Shown here: piece after piece, positions 5,994 to 9,476 of the stretch
Layout: each line of letters starts with the position of its first letter
Numbering within the stretch: position 1 is the stretch's first letter
NCBI GenBank assembly: GCA_949499045.1
Contig: CATEEE010000130.1
Location: 1 to 9,476, forward strand
Direction of reading: 5' to 3'
DNA length: 9,476 nt
Source of the DNA: Marinobacterium sp. xm-d-530
GTDB lineage: Bacteria; Pseudomonadota; Gammaproteobacteria; Pseudomonadales; Balneatricaceae
Made by a program: the position numbers and the translations under genes
Notes under the pieces: model-generated
The model's database searches: none
The model's input: the letters and a program-made list of their open reading frames with translations, nothing else
Told to the model about the DNA's origin: nothing

Positions 5994-6046
5994 AAGATCC
6001 GAAAGTTGAGAGCAGTGCTCAGTTAGCCGCTTGGTAAGTTAAGCTA

Positions 6047-6076
6047 ATTATACGTGACAATTCAGATTACTGATAA
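6047..6076 (-). promoter_or_regulatory. Putative sigma70 promoter of the ygiQ-family gene
   Basis: A perfect minus-strand TATAAT (6047-6052) has TTATCA (6071-6076, four of six matches) 18 bases upstream, giving a leader of roughly 45 bases. The nearly symmetric GAGCA-G-TGCTC (6010-6020) lies in that leader and could be a small hairpin or binding site. The promoter follows the last ABC gene, for which no clear terminator is visible. Confidence 0.55.
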
Positions 6077-6102
6077 CGCCCAAACAATTATCAAGCCACG
6101 GC

Positions 6103-6909
6103 TTAGCGAAACAGCTTTGGACGATAGCGAATCTTAGGCCTAGAGAGCTGAGGAAGGTGTCGATTCAGACGACGGTTAATCAAACTAAACAGGCCAATCA
6201 CGATGAGCGTGAGAAGGATAAAATATCCGGCCAGTATCGGATAGGGTATGAACGGATTGAATGTTTTATCTGCAAAGTAGCTCGCATAATAGAGGGCATC
6301 ACCTTGTTGTTTCCAAGCAGGAAATCCTGAAAAGAACACCAGGGTAGTGGCATGAAATAGAAAAATAGCCTCGTTGGTGTAGGCCGGCCACGCCAATCGC
6401 ATCATAGTTGGCCAAGTAATCTTTCTAAACTTAGTAAACCCAGAAAAACCATAGGCATCTGCAGCTTCCGTATCCCCTTTGGGAACAGACTGCAGAGCAC
6501 CATAAAATATCTCGCCAGCATAGGCTGAAGTATTCAAGAATAGGACAATCGTTGCCCCTAACCATGCCGCTGTAAAGGGTTCAAAAAATGCTATCTCAGA
6601 CCGCAGAGTCAAGAACAGAAAGTAGGCAAAGAAAAACTGAATAAACAGCGGTGAACCCCTGAAGAGGAAGACAAACCATTGAGAGGGTTTTCTAACCCAG
6701 GCATTAGCTGACGCCTTACCTAGGGCAACCGCGGTAGCTAAAAAGAATCCCGCCAAAAGCGCCAGCACACCAAAGTAGATATTCCAGATCATCCCAGAAC
6801 CTATCAAAGTAAACTGTTGGCATAGAGTAAAGTCGCTGGTAGGTAGAAGCCTTTCACCGATACCGATGGAGCGAAGACCATAGTCAGAGATGGTTTGCAT
6901 GCAACTCAC
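6103..6909 (-). CDS. Amino-acid ABC transporter permease, HisM/ArtM-type
   Basis: This 268-residue inner-membrane protein is one of two permease halves of the importer. About five transmembrane segments are visible (roughly 38-63, 76-102, 113-132, 178-196, 222-245). The cytoplasmic EAA loop that docks the ATPase is EAADAYGFSGFTKFRKITWP (148-167), and FRGSPLFIQ (83-91) is the conserved block of polar amino-acid permeases. The start is GTG at 6907-6909, overlapping the upstream stop (GTGA) and served by a perfect AAGGAGG (6918-6924) at 8-base spacing; the ATG at 6900 would be 17 bases away. Classical HisM/ArtM proteins are about 220-240 residues; the extra length is mainly an N-terminal segment of about 35 residues with Cys3 and Cys30. 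The strong ribosome-binding site fits a need for matched permease amounts. Confidence 0.92.
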   Translation of the reverse strand: MSCMQTISDYGLRSIGIGERLLPTSDFTLCQQFTLIGSGMIWNIYFGVLALLAGFFLATAVALGKASANAWVRKPSQWFVFLFRGSPLFIQFFFAYFLFLTLRSEIAFFEPFTAAWLGATIVLFLNTSAYAGEIFYGALQSVPKGDTEAADAYGFSGFTKFRKITWPTMMRLAWPAYTNEAIFLFHATTLVFFSGFPAWKQQGDALYYASYFADKTFNPFIPYPILAGYFILLTLIVIGLFSLINRRLNRHLPQLSRPKIRYRPKLFR

Positions 6910-7790
6910 TGTGCAGCCCTCCTTAGAGCTTCGCCACCCGCAGTTGCCTGACCAAGAGATAGACGCTTCATCAATTTATCGAGAACCACTTCAGAAACTT
7001 TGGTAAATGCTAGATAAAAAACAAGTAGTGCTAGGAAATACCACATTCTCCAATCACCATGCGGGTAATCAGTAAAACGGGCGTGTTTGGTACCCCCTAA
7101 CTCTCTAGCCCAGTAGACGATATCTTCAACACCTAGCAAGAATAGTAGTGGGGTCGCTTTGATCAACACCATCCAAAGGTTCGAAAGACCCGGGAGTGCA
7201 TAAACCCACATCTGAGGAACAATGATTCGCCAAAAGGTCTGGCGGGTTGTCATACCGTAAGCCCATGCTGTCTCAATTTGAGCTTTAGGAACGGAATTCA
7301 TAGCACCAAAAATAACATTGGCAGCAAAGGCACCAAAAACAATAGCAAAGGTTAAAACTGCCAAAAAGAAACCGTAAACCTCATGAATCCACTGAGGCGA
7401 AGTGCTTAACGGCAACTTAGCCGCTGAGCAGACAACAAAATCATTACCCTGACGGATCGGCTGATCCCAATCTGGACACATCGCTTGATGTCTCAGGTAT
7501 TCGAACCCTTGATCGAGAGCGATGACAAAAAACATAAAAAAGGCTATGTCAGGTACGCCACGCACAATAGAAATATAGGACTTTCCAAACAGGCGAGCGG
7601 GTCCTACCTTGGAGCGCGCCATTGCAGCACCACCAAAACCGAAGGCAAGCGCTACCGGAGCTGTTATTGCAAGCAACAACAAAACGGTACCAAAAGAGGT
7701 GTAAAAAGAGAGGTGTTTACCTGTTGTTAGGTAACAGGAGAGCCAAGTGAGGCCTTCTAAACTATCTGGATTAGCGCAATATTCAAACAT
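6906..7790 (-). CDS. Amino-acid ABC transporter permease, HisQ/ArtQ-type
   Basis: This 294-residue permease carries hydrophobic segments near 31-57, 70-92, 139-163, 196-222 and 249-270. The EAA loop is ETAWAYGMTTRQTFWRIIVP (173-192), and the conserved IVRGVPDIAF block is at 75-84. It is longer than classical HisQ (about 230): an extra hydrophilic loop (about 93-138) with Cys105 and Cys121 lies between the second and third segments, probably in the periplasm, and the N terminus before the first segment is long with Cys5 and Cys19. The ATG at 7790 lies 8 bases past the T run of the intercistronic terminator and has no recognisable ribosome-binding sequence, so initiation may be inefficient or the true start may differ. 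It overlaps the next permease by GTGA and probably forms a heterodimer with it. Confidence 0.9.
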   Translation of the reverse strand: MFEYCANPDSLEGLTWLSCYLTTGKHLSFYTSFGTVLLLLAITAPVALAFGFGGAAMARSKVGPARLFGKSYISIVRGVPDIAFFMFFVIALDQGFEYLRHQAMCPDWDQPIRQGNDFVVCSAAKLPLSTSPQWIHEVYGFFLAVLTFAIVFGAFAANVIFGAMNSVPKAQIETAWAYGMTTRQTFWRIIVPQMWVYALPGLSNLWMVLIKATPLLFLLGVEDIVYWARELGGTKHARFTDYPHGDWRMWYFLALLVFYLAFTKVSEVVLDKLMKRLSLGQATAGGEALRRAAQ

Positions 7791-7797
7791 AGATTAT

Positions 7798-7831
7798 AAA
7801 AAAAGCTCGCGCAGTGAATACCGCGCGAGCT
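7798..7831 (-). terminator. Intrinsic terminator between binding-protein and permease genes
   Basis: On the minus strand AGCTCGCGC (7823-7831) pairs with GCGCGAGCT (7804-7812) as a 9-bp GC-rich stem with a 10-base loop, followed by six T (7798-7803). It begins 8 bases after the binding-protein stop and ends just before the first permease start. It should terminate most transcripts, leaving the binding protein in excess over the permeases, and protect the 3' end of the upstream mRNA. Confidence 0.88.
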
Positions 7832-7839
7832 CCTTACGA

Positions 7840-8550
7840 CTAGAACTGCGTCGCAACATCCCATTTAGCAATCAGTTCGTTCAATGAACCGTCGTCTTTC
7901 ATAGACTGAATCGCTTTATCGAATTTAGCGCGTAGCTCAGTATCGCTTTTTCTAAAGCCCATACCAACACCACCACCGATCTGTTCCATGCGAGAAAGCA
8001 TCACTAATCCATCCTGACCTACAAAAGGATCAAGAAAAGACTTATCAGCAAGGACTGCGTCAGCTTCGCCGTTACGAACTGCCGCTACACTCTCTTCAGG
8101 CGTCGCAAATTCAACAACCGTCCAACCTTGGCCTGCAACAAAAGCAGCTTGAATAGTGGTCGCTTGAGCCGCAACAACCGCACCTGCTAGATCAACATCT
8201 GCAGAAAGTGCTAGGTAAGATGATGGATCAGGTGGCGTGTAGTTCTGAGTAAAATCGATCACTTTTTCACGATCTTCAGTAATCGACATACCTGCGATAA
8301 TCGCATCATAGTTACCTGACACTAGATTAGGGATAATGGAGTCCCAATCATTGGTCACCCACTCACAATCAACGGCTGCGCGCTTACAAAGCTCATCGCC
8401 TAGATCTCGTTCAAAACCAGCCACTTCGCCGTTGTCATTTAGAAAGTTCCACGGCGCATAAGCACCCTCAGTTCCAAGGCGCACAGTATCAGCAAAAGCC
8501 ACACCGCTGCTCAGCGTTAGAGCAAAAGCCGTTCCTAGAAGTCTTTTCAT
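7840..8550 (-). CDS. Periplasmic polar/basic amino-acid-binding protein of ABC importer
   Basis: This 236-residue secreted solute-binding protein belongs to the HisJ/ArgT/ArtI cluster (type II fold). The start is ATG at 8550 with AGGAAG at good spacing; an in-frame ATG at 8586 would bury the signal peptide behind 12 residues and overlap the ATPase gene. The signal peptide is 1-20, cut after AFA. Against the lysine/arginine/ornithine-binding protein, pocket positions are Tyr31 (Y14), Trp69 (F52), Ala86 (S69), Gly87 (S70), Ser89 (S72), Arg94 (R77) and Asp169 (D161). Arg94 and Asp169, which hold the carboxylate and amino group of an amino acid, are kept. Cys55 and Cys62 match the CxxxxxxC disulfide of HisJ and ArgT. 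Ala86 and Gly87 replace two serines, so the exact ligand (arginine, ornithine, histidine or an arginine-derived opine) is open. Confidence 0.92.
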   Translation of the reverse strand: MKRLLGTAFALTLSSGVAFADTVRLGTEGAYAPWNFLNDNGEVAGFERDLGDELCKRAAVDCEWVTNDWDSIIPNLVSGNYDAIIAGMSITEDREKVIDFTQNYTPPDPSSYLALSADVDLAGAVVAAQATTIQAAFVAGQGWTVVEFATPEESVAAVRNGEADAVLADKSFLDPFVGQDGLVMLSRMEQIGGGVGMGFRKSDTELRAKFDKAIQSMKDDGSLNELIAKWDVATQF

Positions 8551-8575
8551 AGTTGTTACTTCCTGATTAGTTTTA

Positions 8576-9349
8576 TTAATGTTCAATTACTGAAAGGAAT
8601 CCTTTCAGCCTTTCTGATTGGGGTGAGCCGAATAGTTGATCCGGTGGACCTTCCTCTTCAATCTTACCCTGATGCAAAAATACTACGTGACTAGAAACAT
8701 CAGCCGCCATCTTCATATCGTGCGTCACAATTAGCATGGTACGGCCTTCAGCAGCTAGATCTTTAATGACTTTAACCACCTCTTGTTCCAACTCCGGATC
8801 GAGTGCAGAGGTTGGTTCATCAAACAACAAAGCTTCTGGCTCCATACACAGTGCACGTGCAATCGCTGCACGCTGCTGCTGACCACCCGACAGTTGAGCG
8901 GGCCAAGCATCCGCTTTATCACCAATACCCACTTTATCGAGATAACGACGTGCTCGCTCTTCAACCTCTTCGCGAGGGTGTCCTAATACAGTAACCGGGG
9001 CTTCCATAACATTCTGCAAAATGGTCATGTGCGACCATAAATTGAACTGCTGAAAGACTTTGGATAGCTTTGTCCTGATTCTAATGACCTGCTTGGTATC
9101 AGCTGGGCGACGTGACGCTGATTCGCCCTTCCACAACACTGATTCACCTTGGAAGAGAATATCGCCTTGTTGACTGTTCTCTAGCAAGTTAACACAACGC
9201 AGTAGTGTCGATTTTCCGGAGCCAGAGGAGCCTATCAAAGAGACAACATCGCCTTTAAAAGCGTTCAGGCTAACCCCCTTTAGGACCTCGAGATCCCCAT
9301 AAGATTTGTGAAGATCTTGAATTTGAATGACGGGGGTAACTTGACTCAA
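8576..9349 (-). CDS. Amino-acid ABC transporter ATPase, HisP/ArtP-type
   Basis: This 257-residue cytoplasmic ATPase drives the importer as a dimer beneath the two permeases. Walker A is GSSGSGKST (40-48), Q-loop Gln100, signature LSGGQ (153-157), Walker B ALLFDE (173-178), D-loop SALD (181-184) and switch His210, all intact. HisP-like features include the segment between Walker A and the Q-loop ending in IRTKLSKVFQQFNLWSHMT (91-109) and the tail HQGKIEEEG (226-234). The length equals HisP (about 258). The start is TTG at 9347-9349; no in-frame ATG, GTG or TTG occurs upstream before a stop near 9422, and the N terminus already matches HisP. The ribosome-binding site is weak (AGAG, 9358-9361). 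It is the first gene of the operon; order ATPase, binding protein, permease, permease equals artPIQM. Confidence 0.94.
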   Translation of the reverse strand: MSQVTPVIQIQDLHKSYGDLEVLKGVSLNAFKGDVVSLIGSSGSGKSTLLRCVNLLENSQQGDILFQGESVLWKGESASRRPADTKQVIRIRTKLSKVFQQFNLWSHMTILQNVMEAPVTVLGHPREEVEERARRYLDKVGIGDKADAWPAQLSGGQQQRAAIARALCMEPEALLFDEPTSALDPELEQEVVKVIKDLAAEGRTMLIVTHDMKMAADVSSHVVFLHQGKIEEEGPPDQLFGSPQSERLKGFLSVIEH

Positions 9350-9476
9350 TTTATTGACTCTAGGGTTAAGATTAAAAGACCAATGTAATCTAATAGCTGC
9401 AATACTGTAAAGCGCATCTATTCAATAGCAATGAAAATCACATACGCAGCTAGGCTTCAAGCAGTTTACCTGATTC
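9350..9476. promoter_or_regulatory. Region upstream of the ABC operon, promoter expected
   Basis: These 127 bases up to the window edge should contain the operon promoter, but I cannot pick a convincing -35/-10 pair; minus-strand TTTACA around 9407-9412 has no good -10 at 16-18 bases. No ArgR-type palindrome is evident. A plus-strand ATG at 9431 opens 15 codons that run off the edge, without a ribosome-binding site, so a divergent gene is possible but unsupported. Confidence 0.3.

Noticed and set aside
6010..6020. GAGCA-G-TGCTC symmetric element before the ygiQ-family gene
   Set aside because: A single short inverted repeat with no second copy nearby; not enough to call an operator.
6085..6105. 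Possible terminator after the last permease (AAGCC/GGCTT, near 6094-6105)
   Set aside because: The stem leaves a two-base loop, or only four pairs with a four-base loop, and no T run follows.
7793..7798. Minus-strand TATAAT just before the first permease start, as a promoter
   Set aside because: No -35 match at 16-18 bases, where the terminator stem lies, and transcription would begin at or inside the start codon.
8551..8586. 12-residue N-terminal extension of the binding protein
   Set aside because: It would hide a normal signal peptide, overlaps the ATPase gene, and the ATG at 8550 has a proper AGGAAG site.
9431..9476. Plus-strand ATG opening a frame to the right edge (MKITYAARLQAVYLI)
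   Set aside because: Only 15 codons, no ribosome-binding site and no recognisable family; chance is the simplest reading.

Overview
The window looks like chromosomal DNA of a marine-type gammaproteobacterium, plausibly of the Oceanospirillales. This is inferred from the combination of PdxB, EpmC, a YgiQ-family protein, a short cold-shock protein and a HisP/ArtP-type amino-acid transporter, all reading like gammaproteobacterial versions, at moderate GC. I see no mobile element, CRISPR array, rRNA or tRNA; it is mostly housekeeping and transport genes, with most of the unexplained structure in non-coding leaders and gene junctions. Layout, left to right. (1) Positions 1-419, minus strand: the N-terminal 139 codons of pdxB (erythronate-4-phosphate dehydrogenase, vitamin B6 synthesis), running off the left edge. 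(2) Positions 420-580: a divergent control region with a pdxB -10 element and three tandem copies of an ACCGTGTAAA-like repeat. (3) Positions 581-2049, plus strand: a tight three-gene copper-delivery operon made of a small membrane-anchored protein of unknown function, a Sco1/SenC protein and a periplasmic PCu(A)C copper chaperone, presumably serving cytochrome oxidase CuA assembly. (4) Positions 2054-3102, minus strand: epmC (EF-P hydroxylase) and a coupled gene of unknown function, meeting the copper operon tail to tail with only 4 bases between. (5) Positions 3170-3560, minus strand: a cold-shock protein gene with a clean terminator and a leader holding a string of small hairpins. (6) Positions 3801-5993, minus strand: a full-length YgiQ-family radical SAM protein, with a clear sigma70-like promoter upstream. 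(7) Positions 6103-9349, minus strand: a four-gene polar amino-acid ABC importer in the order ATPase, binding protein, permease, permease (the same order as artPIQM), with a strong intrinsic terminator between the binding protein and the permeases. How the genes work together: the copper genes form one extracytoplasmic copper relay. epmC acts on translation factor EF-P. The ABC genes form one importer, whose binding-protein pocket departs from the classical lysine/arginine/ornithine/histidine set at two serine positions. Four genes use GTG or TTG starts, and for two others (csp and the binding protein) the first available start codon is not the real one. The most interesting unexplained items are the 11-bp-phased repeats upstream of the copper operon, the multi-hairpin csp leader, the unknown partner genes of sco and epmC, and the mid-operon terminator.
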